DNA of 64,000 nt from Candidatus Kapaibacterium sp. (GTDB lineage: Bacteria; Bacteroidota; Ignavibacteria; Kapaibacteriales; UBA2268). The stretch lies in the NCBI GenBank assembly GCA_013414795.1, contig CP058732.1:62001-126000 (forward strand), in the 5' to 3' direction. The notes under the pieces were generated by a model that saw only the letters and a program-made list of their open reading frames with translations, was not told the DNA's origin and searched no databases. The translations under genes were made by a program, and so were the position numbers. Shown one piece after another: positions 40,304 to 49,200 of the stretch (position 1 is its first letter; each line of letters opens with the position of its first letter).

Positions 40304-42661
40304 ATGGAACAATTAGATTCGCTTTTCCTCGATTCCCTAAAACAATTGGAATTTTTCACTGTACTCGAAAAAATCGCTAAATTTACAACTACCGAGTATG
40401 GGAAAAATCAAATCCTAAACTCTTTACCAAAGGAAAATCTTGAAGAATTGGCAAAGGAACTCGATTTGGTCGACGAAACCATAAATCTTTTAAATAGATA
40501 CGAAAACATCCCTTTTGAAAATTTTGGGGAAATTCGCACACGCATATACAAATCAAAAGTCGAAAACGCAGTCCTTTCGACTGGGGAAATTCTGGATGTT
40601 TTAAGTTTTCTCCAACTTTCCCGCACACTTCGTTCTTTCATCTTGTCGAAAAGCGAAGATTTCCCAAAACTTGCCGAGTTGGTCTCCCCTTTGTATGAGA
40701 ATCGAATCATTGAAAAGCATATTCGAGAAGCAATCGACGAGACGGGAAATGTTCGCGACACAGCCAGCAAAGAACTTCTTCGCATTCGAAACGAAATCAT
40801 TGAAAAATCGGCAAAACTGCGACGAAGGCTGGACAAAATCTTGAAGAACATTTCCCAAGAGGAACTTGTCCAAGACGAATTCGTTACAATTCGCGAAGGC
40901 AGATTTGTACTTCCAATCAAAATCGAATACAAAAACAAAATTTCGGGCATAATTCACGGAGTTTCGCAAAGCGGTCAAACTTGCTTCATCGAGCCAGCAG
41001 AAGTTATTGAAATGAACAACGAACTTTCGCTTCTGGAAAATGAAGAACGACGCGAAATCTACCGAATCCTAAAAAATCTTACGGAAGAAATTGGTTCCGT
41101 ATCCACCGATTTGCTGCATTCTGTCGACATTCTGGTTCATTTCGATTCGCTTCTTGCAAAAGCCCGCTATGCTTTACAGTTCAATTGCCAAAAGCCAACA
41201 TTCTGGAACAAAAAAGAAATTTTTATGCAAGAACTTCGCCACCCAATTCTTGTCCATACACGTGGGTATAAAAACGTTGTTCCATTTACCATTTCTTTCA
41301 CCGAAAGAAAGCGTGGACACGTAATTTCTGGTCCAAATGCTGGCGGTAAAACCGTCGCCTTGAAAAGTATGGGCTTGAATCTTGCGCTGGCTCTATCGGG
41401 TTTCTATACACACGGTTACTGCAAAACAAAATATTTCAAAATCTATACATCCATCGGCGATTTACAATCAGTAGAACAAGATCTGAGTACTTTTAGTTCG
41501 CAAATCTTACGAATCAAAAACATCCTTGAATTTGCAGATTCAGAATCATTTGTTCTAATAGATGAAATAGTATCCGGAACAGACCCGCACGAAGGCTCGC
41601 TTCTCGCTGCTTCGATAATCGATAGTTTCATCAATATGAATTTATTCTTTGCAGTTACAACACATCAATCATATTTAAAAGTATTTTCCCTTACCCGCGA
41701 AGAAGTCGAAAACGATTCACTCGAATTCGACGAAACAAATTTGAAGCCGACTTACAGATTCCTTCAAGGCGTGCCAGGCAACAGTTATGCATTTGAACTT
41801 GCAACTTTGCTTGGATTACCCAAGCACATAATCGACCGCGCTCGTTCCTACCTTTCCAGAACTGAAAATGAAATCGAAGAGCAATTGAAAATTGTTTATC
41901 AATTGAAAATTCAAGCCGAAAAATTCAAAGCGGAACTTGAAGCCGAAAAATTGAAATACCAAAAATTACGCCAAGAGTATCAAAATCTTCTAAATGAACT
42001 TAAATCGAAACGAAAGGAATTGCTCGACAATGCAAAAATCGAAGCATATGAAATTATTCGAAAAGCAAATGCTCTTGTCGAAAATACCATCAAAGAAATT
42101 CGAGAACAACAAAAAAGTATTTCAGCAATAAAAAAAGAGTATACACAAAAGAAGAAGGAAATCGAAGAAGAAGCAAAAAGAATATTCTCCTCGCTGGAAC
42201 AAGTTGAAAAACCAATGGATGTTCTCCTCGAAGGCGATTATGTATATATCGACGACCCAACAAATTTAGGCCAAATCATCAAAATTTACGAAGAGACAGA
42301 CGAGGCTTTGATCGATTTCAATGGTTTGAAATTCAAGACAAAATTGAACAAATTGCGTAAGACAAGCCACAAAGAAAAAGAAAAGAAACCGCTTCCATCC
42401 GATTATTTAAAATTTTCTGCTAATACAAGATTGGACTTGCGCGGCTTTCGGGCAAACGAGGCAATTCGCGAAGTCGACAAATTTATCTCCGAGGCAATTC
42501 TCAGCAATGTCGACACAGTTACTATCATACACGGAAAAGGAACTGGGGCATTGAAAAGTAGTTTGCACGAATTTTTCAAGACCCATCCCCAGGTGGAATC
42601 CTTCCGAGAGGGGACCCTTGAAGAAGGCGGGGCTGGCGTAACGATTGTCAAGTTACGATAA
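40304..42661 (+). CDS. mutS2: Endonuclease MutS2
   Basis: 785 residues, full length. MutS-type core with Walker A GPNAGGKTVALKSMG (about residue 345), Walker B FVLIDEIVSGTDPHEG, a long coiled-coil segment (about 515-640) and a C-terminal Smr nuclease domain beginning LDLRGFRANEA with VTIIHGKGTGAL. MutS2 lacks the mismatch-recognition domain of MutS1; it suppresses recombination and, in Gram-positive bacteria, splits collided ribosomes through ATPase and Smr activities. It overlaps the convergent rnr gene by 9 bp. Confidence 0.96.
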   Translation: MEQLDSLFLDSLKQLEFFTVLEKIAKFTTTEYGKNQILNSLPKENLEELAKELDLVDETINLLNRYENIPFENFGEIRTRIYKSKVENAVLSTGEILDVLSFLQLSRTLRSFILSKSEDFPKLAELVSPLYENRIIEKHIREAIDETGNVRDTASKELLRIRNEIIEKSAKLRRRLDKILKNISQEELVQDEFVTIREGRFVLPIKIEYKNKISGIIHGVSQSGQTCFIEPAEVIEMNNELSLLENEERREIYRILKNLTEEIGSVSTDLLHSVDILVHFDSLLAKARYALQFNCQKPTFWNKKEIFMQELRHPILVHTRGYKNVVPFTISFTERKRGHVISGPNAGGKTVALKSMGLNLALALSGFYTHGYCKTKYFKIYTSIGDLQSVEQDLSTFSSQILRIKNILEFADSESFVLIDEIVSGTDPHEGSLLAASIIDSFINMNLFFAVTTHQSYLKVFSLTREEVENDSLEFDETNLKPTYRFLQGVPGNSYAFELATLLGLPKHIIDRARSYLSRTENEIEEQLKIVYQLKIQAEKFKAELEAEKLKYQKLRQEYQNLLNELKSKRKELLDNAKIEAYEIIRKANALVENTIKEIREQQKSISAIKKEYTQKKKEIEEEAKRIFSSLEQVEKPMDVLLEGDYVYIDDPTNLGQIIKIYEETDEALIDFNGLKFKTKLNKLRKTSHKEKEKKPLPSDYLKFSANTRLDLRGFRANEAIREVDKFISEAILSNVDTVTIIHGKGTGALKSSLHEFFKTHPQVESFREGTLEEGGAGVTIVKLR

Positions 42662-44794
42662 GTATTCGACTAATTTTAACCAGACTTTTCGTTTTTCGAC
42701 ATCAACTTCAACGATTCGAGTAGCAACTCGGTCGCCAAATTTATAGATTTTACCCTTTCGTTTTCCAATAAGACGAATGTTCTTCTCATCGTAAACGTAG
42801 TAATCGTCGAGTAGGTCTCGTATTGGTATCAATCCTTCGGTATAAATTGAATCCAAAACGACAAACAAGCCAAAGTTTGTAACCCCAGAAATTGTTCCAG
42901 TAAAGTCTTTTCCAATGTTTTCGCTTGCAAGAATTGTCAGCATTAGTTTGACGCTTTCCCGTTCAGCCTCCATTGCAACAATCTCACGTTCGGAACTTTG
43001 GTCGCTGGCAATATCCACAATTTTGCTCAATCGCCTCAAATCCTCGTCCTTGGGAATTCCGTTCGCATATAATTTTAGCAAGCGATGGACAACCAAATCG
43101 GGGTAGCGACGAATTGGCGAAGTGAAATGAGTATAATATCGAAAGCCTAGCCCGTAGTGTCCAATGTTATCGGGCGAGTAAATTGCTTTTTGCATTGCCC
43201 GAATCAAAAGTTGATGGACTATTGGCTTTTCTGGTCGCCCTTCAAATTGCTTCAAAAAATTGTTTATTGCTTTGGCACTGGTTAAGTTCTTTGCGTTAAT
43301 AGACAACATCTTGAAGAAATTCACAACTCCTTTGATTTTCTCAAGTTCTGGCTCCTCGTGAATTCGATAAATAAACGGCAACTCCATTTTCAACTTGTGC
43401 TTAATTTTCAATTTTTGAATATGTTCCGCAACGGTTCTATTAGCCGCAAGCATACATTCTTCAATTAATTGCGTAGCAATGTTGCTTTCCTTCAAATAAG
43501 CACTGATGGGATTTTTATCCTCGTCGAGTACAAAGCGAACTTCAACAGTCTCGAAATTTATACCACCCTGCGAAAACCGTTTCTCCCTCAATTTTTGAGC
43601 GAATTCGTTCAACTCGACAAGCAATTTCTCGATTTCGTTTTTCGGCTCTCGTTTGGACTTCAAAAATTCATACACTTCGTCGTAGTTCAAGCGTTTCTTG
43701 CTTTTGATAACGCTTTCAGCAATAGTATAGTTCACTATATTCAACTTTTCGTTGAACTCCATCAAAACGCTATAGGTAAGACGCACCCGATTGGGTCGAA
43801 GCGAGCATAAGTCGTTCGATAATTTTTCTGGCAACATAGGAATTACTTGGTCGACAAGATAAACACTTGTTCCCCGTCGAAATGCTTCTCTATCGATTTC
43901 GCTCTTTTCCTTGACGTAGTAACTAACGTCCGCAATATGAACACCAAGGAGATAATTGCCGTTTGGCAACCGTTCCAATGAAACAGCATCGTCGAAATCT
44001 TTTGCATCGATTGGGTCGATTGTTATAATCAATTTATTTCGTAAATCCAGCCGACGCTTGATTTCACTTTGTGGAATTTTCTCCGAAATCAGCCCCGCTT
44101 CCTTTTCAACCGATTCTGGAAATTCTTTTGGCAATTTGAACTCGTAGATGATTCTTTCCGATTCAGTACCAATATCCCCCGCACGCCCAAGTATTTGAAC
44201 AACTTCTGCGATTGGGCTTTTGTTCGGGTCGTTCCATTCCACAAGGCGAGCAAGCACACGGTCGCCGTGCGTGGCTTTTTTCAACTTTCGCTCGGGGACA
44301 ACGAAATCGATGTAATATTTTTCGTCCGAGGGAACAAGGAAATATAAACCAGCGTCGTACTCAATTGTTCCGATTATCTTATGTTCAGCACGTGCAACAA
44401 TTTCAATTACTTCGCCATATTGCCTATCGTTGTTCTTGACCCCAAGAAGTTTCACAAGCACTTTGTCGCCGTCAAAAGCAGTAAACAAATTTTTACGCTT
44501 AATCGTAATTGGCTTTTTAAATTCTTGTGAAAAAACTATTCCTTTTCCGTGCTCAATTCGCAACAGTCCAGTAATCAAAGTATCGTGAAGATACTCTTGA
44601 AGATGATATCTTCGACGTGCAGATTTCACAAGGATTTTCGCTTGCGTAAGATTTTCAATTGCTATCAAGAAATTCTTGTAATCTTTGGTCTTGGGTAAAA
44701 TATTTATTCGCCGACTTATTTCTTGCAAACGCATCGGACGACCACTATCTCTTAAAATCGAGATAATCTTTTGCTCAATCTTCGATACTTCCAT
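42653..44794 (-). CDS. rnr: Ribonuclease R
   Basis: 713 residues: N-terminal winged helix (about 1-70), cold-shock-like OB domains (about 75-210), RNB catalytic domain (about 235-580) with the acidic metal site in TIDPIDAKDFDDAVSL and HIADVSYYVKE, and a C-terminal S1 domain (about 630-710, GTISGVTNFGLFVVLDSIYTEGLIPI). This processive 3'-5' exoribonuclease degrades structured RNA. It is 7 bp downstream of the GAF-domain gene on the same strand and probably shares its transcript. Confidence 0.95.
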   Translation of the reverse strand: MEVSKIEQKIISILRDSGRPMRLQEISRRINILPKTKDYKNFLIAIENLTQAKILVKSARRRYHLQEYLHDTLITGLLRIEHGKGIVFSQEFKKPITIKRKNLFTAFDGDKVLVKLLGVKNNDRQYGEVIEIVARAEHKIIGTIEYDAGLYFLVPSDEKYYIDFVVPERKLKKATHGDRVLARLVEWNDPNKSPIAEVVQILGRAGDIGTESERIIYEFKLPKEFPESVEKEAGLISEKIPQSEIKRRLDLRNKLIITIDPIDAKDFDDAVSLERLPNGNYLLGVHIADVSYYVKEKSEIDREAFRRGTSVYLVDQVIPMLPEKLSNDLCSLRPNRVRLTYSVLMEFNEKLNIVNYTIAESVIKSKKRLNYDEVYEFLKSKREPKNEIEKLLVELNEFAQKLREKRFSQGGINFETVEVRFVLDEDKNPISAYLKESNIATQLIEECMLAANRTVAEHIQKLKIKHKLKMELPFIYRIHEEPELEKIKGVVNFFKMLSINAKNLTSAKAINNFLKQFEGRPEKPIVHQLLIRAMQKAIYSPDNIGHYGLGFRYYTHFTSPIRRYPDLVVHRLLKLYANGIPKDEDLRRLSKIVDIASDQSSEREIVAMEAERESVKLMLTILASENIGKDFTGTISGVTNFGLFVVLDSIYTEGLIPIRDLLDDYYVYDEKNIRLIGKRKGKIYKFGDRVATRIVEVDVEKRKVWLKLVEYLS

Positions 44795-44801
44795 ACCGTT
44801 A

Positions 44802-47102
44802 TCAATAAAGTGTTACAGTATTTTTTCGAGAGAAAGATATTTCCAAAGCCTTATCAACATTTTCCATTAATTTAGAGAAGTTTGTATCCTTGGAAAATTG
44901 TGCAATTCCACAAGATATTGTAAAGAAAACATTTTCGTTGTTAATTTTCAAATTGGTTTGAGCAACCGACTTTCGCACCATTTCCATAAGCAACTTGGCA
45001 TCCTTTCCAGTTCTTCCAACGAAAACAACACCAATTGTCTTATCTTCCAAAACACTTACGAAATCGTATTCTTTGGTCAATTTTTTTAAATTTTCCAATA
45101 CCACTGTTTTGCTTTTAATTTCAAATTCTTGAAGCAGATTGGAATCAATCAAATAATTATCAATTGCGATTTTACACACAGAAAACGGGATACCAAAATC
45201 ATAAGCACGTGTCCATTCTTCCGCAACTTTTTTAACAAATTCGTTTCTCTCCGTCTCCGCTTCTTGTTCAGAAGAGCCACGGTTTATTAAATTGAAATAA
45301 TCATTTTCGTAAAACAATCCAAGAGTAAAAGCAATGTTTTCGAGCAATTTTAAAGTATGGTTAACTACCGGGGTAACATCATCTGTCCAGCCAAAAATTG
45401 CGCCGTAAACACCGTAATTTGTCTTGATTGGGACAGCAACGAAAATTCCTTTCTTTATTTTTGCTTCTAAATAGTGTACTCGCTTTTTTTGTTCGTCGAA
45501 CTCCACATTCAATGTTCTCTTTTCGAGCAAAGCCTTCCCCAGCAAAGTTCTTTTCAAATCGACACGTTTATTCTTTAAATCCAAATCCAAATTGTTCTTC
45601 GAGCGAATATGAAGCACTCGGTAGAATTTGGAATCGAAATCATAGAGACACAGACCAACAGTTGTAAAATCAAAAAGATTAAGTATTGTTTGAACTATGT
45701 TCTTCAACGATTCTTTATATTTCACCAAACTGGAAAAGTAGCCTTTTTTCATTTCTTCAACCAACCCCAAAACTCGGGATTCTAAAAGCAATTCGTACTT
45801 TTCAGTATAACTTTCGAGGAAAAAGGAAAATATGCTGGAATAGAGATTGAAGAAATTTACCGTATACTTATCGAAAGCCTCAGAAGATGTGGAATCGGCA
45901 CAAAGCACTCCAATGATGTTCTTTTTCAATTTAACTGGAACGCCAACGAAAGTTTTCGCACCAACTGGTTTTGAATAAAAGGGAAGCAAATCAAGTTCAG
46001 CGTTTGTAGTGTTGAACTCGGTTATCATTGCTTTGCCAGTCAAGGCAATTTGGCTGACAAGGTCGCCTTCCAAAGCAACTTTTCTCTCTTTCCTCAATGA
46101 ATTAGGAAATTGCGATACAATCGCTTGCAAGACAAGTTCGCCTTTGGCTTTATTTACCAAATAAAAAGCAGAGGTCGTGGTTTTCAAAACTGAACCAATC
46201 ACATTAAGCATTCGTTCAAACAATAACTTCATTTCTTTGATTGGTTCACCTTTGAAGAGATTCTCGTCGATTTCAAATTCGGTGGATTCCACTTCGAAGG
46301 TTTGGTTCTGGAAAGTTGGCTTTTCCTTTATTGATACTTCTGGAACGACTTCGATGTTTTCTTCCACGAGGCTTTCCGGTTGAATTTCTTCTTTGATTGA
46401 AATGCTCTGCACAGTTTCTATTGGCTCAACACTTTCTTGGACATCTTCTTGTTGAATTTCTTCAACTTTTTCTTCAACAGCCTCGGTTTGTTGGCTTTGT
46501 ACGGGCATTTCCGCTTTTGATTGAACTTCATTAACATCGAGTTTCGCAACAGTTTTCCCTTTGCGAAGGATTTTAAAACTGCCTTGGAACTCGCTTAAAG
46601 TCGTGTCCATTTCAACAGGTACAGCGTCGGATTTTGTTTCAACTCCTTTGCTCTTCTTTTGTGTTTCTTTTAGAGGAATTGGTTTTTCGTCATTTTTCGC
46701 CACAAAGTTAATAAAACTTTGCAACAAGCCACTTTTCTTCTTCGTGCTTTTCGATTGTGATTTTTCAGCCTCCAACTCGATTGGGATATCGGGATCCAGA
46801 TTTTCAAAAGATTTAATTTTTGCTTTTTCAGTGCTAATCTCATCAATTTTCAAATTTTTAGGCAAAGGAGTCGAAGGTTTTCGCTCCTCGACAATATCAA
46901 CTTTTCCAGTTACATAGCCACTTTGGTAAATAGCAAGCACCAAGCCAATCATCGAAAGAATAACAACGCCAATACCCAGAAGTTTCATTGGAAGCGTAGG
47001 ATTTGCAAGGATAAGAATTAATCCGACCACTATGCAAGAGGCAAGGACTAATCCTTTTATCCCAACTTTTCTAATAATTTTAAAAAAACTTTCAGTAGCC
47101 AT
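44802..47102 (-). CDS. Membrane protein with two GAF domains and a degenerate GGDEF domain
   Basis: 766 residues. Two membrane helices near the N terminus (about 15-34 and 38-60) are followed by a long Glu/Ser/Gln-rich cytoplasmic linker (about 70-270), a first GAF domain (about 290-430, IIGVLCADSTSSEAF), a second GAF domain (about 460-610, KTNYGVYGAIFG) and a C-terminal domain with GGDEF-family landmarks: an AKLLMEMVRK helix and FTISCGIAQFSKDTN. The GGDEF active loop itself is replaced by LEDKTIGVVF, so cyclic-di-GMP synthesis is unlikely and a receptor or structural role is inferred. Co-transcribed with rnr. Confidence 0.8.
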   Translation of the reverse strand: MATESFFKIIRKVGIKGLVLASCIVVGLILILANPTLPMKLLGIGVVILSMIGLVLAIYQSGYVTGKVDIVEERKPSTPLPKNLKIDEISTEKAKIKSFENLDPDIPIELEAEKSQSKSTKKKSGLLQSFINFVAKNDEKPIPLKETQKKSKGVETKSDAVPVEMDTTLSEFQGSFKILRKGKTVAKLDVNEVQSKAEMPVQSQQTEAVEEKVEEIQQEDVQESVEPIETVQSISIKEEIQPESLVEENIEVVPEVSIKEKPTFQNQTFEVESTEFEIDENLFKGEPIKEMKLLFERMLNVIGSVLKTTTSAFYLVNKAKGELVLQAIVSQFPNSLRKERKVALEGDLVSQIALTGKAMITEFNTTNAELDLLPFYSKPVGAKTFVGVPVKLKKNIIGVLCADSTSSEAFDKYTVNFFNLYSSIFSFFLESYTEKYELLLESRVLGLVEEMKKGYFSSLVKYKESLKNIVQTILNLFDFTTVGLCLYDFDSKFYRVLHIRSKNNLDLDLKNKRVDLKRTLLGKALLEKRTLNVEFDEQKKRVHYLEAKIKKGIFVAVPIKTNYGVYGAIFGWTDDVTPVVNHTLKLLENIAFTLGLFYENDYFNLINRGSSEQEAETERNEFVKKVAEEWTRAYDFGIPFSVCKIAIDNYLIDSNLLQEFEIKSKTVVLENLKKLTKEYDFVSVLEDKTIGVVFVGRTGKDAKLLMEMVRKSVAQTNLKINNENVFFTISCGIAQFSKDTNFSKLMENVDKALEISFSRKNTVTLY

Positions 47103-47241
47103 TTTTCAGTAAAAAGAAATTTAAAATTCCTCGTTATGCGAAATGCATTATAATATTTTTCAACGAGATAAAAAAATTTTTTAAAATTTTTTCTCATTAT
47201 ACGAATTTATAACCACAATAACTATAAATGAATTGCATTTA

Positions 47242-47276
47242 GATTGCCCCGACCAAGCCTTTCAAGGGATGGAAAC
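47242..47276 (+). repeat. Solitary CRISPR-repeat-like sequence
   Basis: A 35-nt segment more GC-rich than its surroundings and ending in AAGGGATGGAAAC, the type of 3' terminus found in many type I and III CRISPR repeats, with an internal CCTT/AAGG dyad. Only one copy is present, with no spacers and no cas genes in the window. Either an orphan or remnant repeat, or chance resemblance. Confidence 0.35.
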
Positions 47277-47366
47277 ACACTTATGAATGTTATCCACAAT
47301 TTTTAAAAAAATACAAAAATTATAAGGATATGTCCATTTTTTATCTTGCTATTTGTAACCAATTCA

Positions 47367-47374
47367 TAATTTTG
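47367..47374 (+). promoter_or_regulatory. Candidate promoter box of the lectin operon
   Basis: TAATTTTG, 32 bp before the ATG at 47407, with TTG 18 nt upstream (47346-47348). A second TAATTTTG lies at 47390-47397 but would leave almost no leader. Confidence 0.45.
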
Positions 47375-47406
47375 TGTGTTTATTCTATTTAATTTTGGGG
47401 ATTGGT

Positions 47407-49185
47407 ATGAGGCCCCTAAAAATACTAATTACTATTTTTCTTTTGGCTTTCAACATAGATTCCCTTCTTTCCCAAGATTTGCTTGCCCATTGGAGTTTCG
47501 ACGATGGCACCGCTCGTGATGTCACTGGCAACGGCTATGATGGAATTCTTGTCAACAACCCAACCGTTGTACAAGGTGTCGTCGGAAACGCTTTGCATTT
47601 TCAAGGCAAAGGCTACTACATTCCAGCAAACGGAGATGTCAAACAAATCGGCTCGCACGTCCTTCTGCCACCAATCAATCTGCACGGCTTGAAGGAGTTC
47701 ACAATATCTATGTGGGTATACCACGAAGGCTTTTCTCACTGGGGCGGTGAAAGTTACTTGTGGATGGGACACCATCATTATGGTTGGCTTGGAATTATTA
47801 ACACTCCCGAGCCACCATATTATAAACAATATCCATACTATCTTCAGTTTTCAGTTGGTGGCTTAAATGTCAACCAAAATATGATTATGACCAAATTTGA
47901 AAATAACTTCGAACGAAATTGGGTTTGTTACGCTTTAGTTTACAAAAACGAAAATCTTTCAGTATATATCAACGGACTTAAAATTGATGAACAACACATT
48001 AAGGTTAACTATAAAACAGAACTATCTGCTTTGGCAAGGCACTGGTGGTACTACGATGGAGAGGAACGAACATCAGCCCGATTCACTGGCGCTATCGACG
48101 AAGTGAAAATTTTCCTCCGTGCTTTGTCCGATGAGGAAATCTCCCTCGAATGCCAATCTTGCGGTCCTATGTCCTTCGCTTACGATAAATTCTCTCCTAC
48201 CCCAAGCCTTCGCCTTATCAATAACGCCCGTTTGCTTGATTCTACTATTCGTCTTTCCTCCTCTTCTCCTAACCAAGTCGGTGCTCTCTGGACTTCTCAC
48301 CTTGTTCCCGTCGCAAGGGGCTTCGAAACTTCTTTTAAGTTCCGTCTCTCTGAGGGATTCAACCCAATACAGTCTGAACAACATTTCCCCGGTGCCGATG
48401 GCATCGCTTTCGTCATTCAAAACCACTCTCCTTTCGCTATTGGTAATATCGGTGGTGGTATCGGCTACGATGGTATTCCCAATTCCCTTGCTATTGAATT
48501 CGACACTTATTCTAACGACTCTTCTCAAATTGAGAATTTCGGCGACCCCAACGACAACCACATCGCTGTTCTTTGCAACGGAATAAATCCAAACTCCTCG
48601 AAACATTTCCCTCCTTATATTCGAGGCCAAACAACACAAATTCCCCCAATCAGAACAGACGGGACAATCTATTACGCCAAAATAACTTACGACAACGTCA
48701 ACCAAAGGTTAAGCATATGGTTGGACACAAGCGAAAATTTCACAACTCCCAGATTGGTCGTCGAAGGGTTAGACATATCCTCGGAATTAAATCTTGACGG
48801 AGGCGAAGGAGCATACATCGGATTTACTTCTGCAACGGGTAATGCATACGAAAATCACGACTTGCTCGCCTGGTCTTTCTGCACCAAGTCGTGGAAAATT
48901 TACTCTGATGTTGAAGAACAAAGCCAAAAGACTTCCTCTTTGCTTTTTGGCAACAGAGAAATAATTCAATCACAACAAACCAATATTAATTTCGATTTAA
49001 ATCTACCTTTGAAAGTGGAGGTATTCGACATATTAGGCAATAAGATTTTAACAAAAGAATATTCCTTTGCACAAAACTTTTTCGACGACAAACTAATTGT
49101 AACCGAGTTTCCGCAAGGATTGTGCTTTTACAAATTAACCCAAATCAATAAAACAACTTGGGTAAAAGTACTTATTTTAAAATAA
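47407..49185 (+). CDS. Secreted LamG plus L-type lectin-like protein, copy 1
   Basis: 592 residues from the ATG at 47407. After a signal peptide (to about residue 22) comes a LamG/concanavalin-like domain (about 24-240: HWSFDDGTARDVTGNGYDG ... TGAIDEVKIFLRALS) and an L-type lectin-like domain (about 250-500) with GADGIAFVIQ and LAIEFDTYSNDSS, the pattern that binds sugars in legume lectins. The end (LKVEVFDILGNKILTKEY ... GLCFYKLTQ) is a T9SS-type sorting domain. It would be exposed at the cell surface and bind glycans. First of two paralogous genes 15 bp apart, followed by a methyltransferase gene. Confidence 0.85.
   Translation: MRPLKILITIFLLAFNIDSLLSQDLLAHWSFDDGTARDVTGNGYDGILVNNPTVVQGVVGNALHFQGKGYYIPANGDVKQIGSHVLLPPINLHGLKEFTISMWVYHEGFSHWGGESYLWMGHHHYGWLGIINTPEPPYYKQYPYYLQFSVGGLNVNQNMIMTKFENNFERNWVCYALVYKNENLSVYINGLKIDEQHIKVNYKTELSALARHWWYYDGEERTSARFTGAIDEVKIFLRALSDEEISLECQSCGPMSFAYDKFSPTPSLRLINNARLLDSTIRLSSSSPNQVGALWTSHLVPVARGFETSFKFRLSEGFNPIQSEQHFPGADGIAFVIQNHSPFAIGNIGGGIGYDGIPNSLAIEFDTYSNDSSQIENFGDPNDNHIAVLCNGINPNSSKHFPPYIRGQTTQIPPIRTDGTIYYAKITYDNVNQRLSIWLDTSENFTTPRLVVEGLDISSELNLDGGEGAYIGFTSATGNAYENHDLLAWSFCTKSWKIYSDVEEQSQKTSSLLFGNREIIQSQQTNINFDLNLPLKVEVFDILGNKILTKEYSFAQNFFDDKLIVTEFPQGLCFYKLTQINKTTWVKVLILK
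47471..47675 (+). repeat. Conserved 5' block shared with the second lectin gene
   Basis: This 205-bp stretch is nearly identical to 49304-49508, without gaps and with only a handful of base differences. It encodes the first strands of the LamG domain. Outside it, the signal-peptide regions differ. Confidence 0.9.
48036..48917 (+). repeat. Conserved 3' block shared with the second lectin gene
   Basis: This 882-bp stretch aligns to 49863-50744 with no gap and few base differences, including at third codon positions. It encodes the end of the LamG domain and the whole L-type lectin-like domain. Sequence identity stops abruptly at both ends. Confidence 0.9.
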
Positions 49186-49200
49186 AAAGTGTGAATAAAA

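Larger units (their letters stand above)
47103..47406. other. 304-bp intergenic region upstream of the lectin operon
   Basis: No open frame of note. It contains a solitary CRISPR-repeat-like sequence (47242-47276), AT-rich stretches, a six-base inverted repeat (CTCGTT at 47130, AACGAG at 47162) and the promoter boxes of the lectin operon. Confidence 0.6.
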
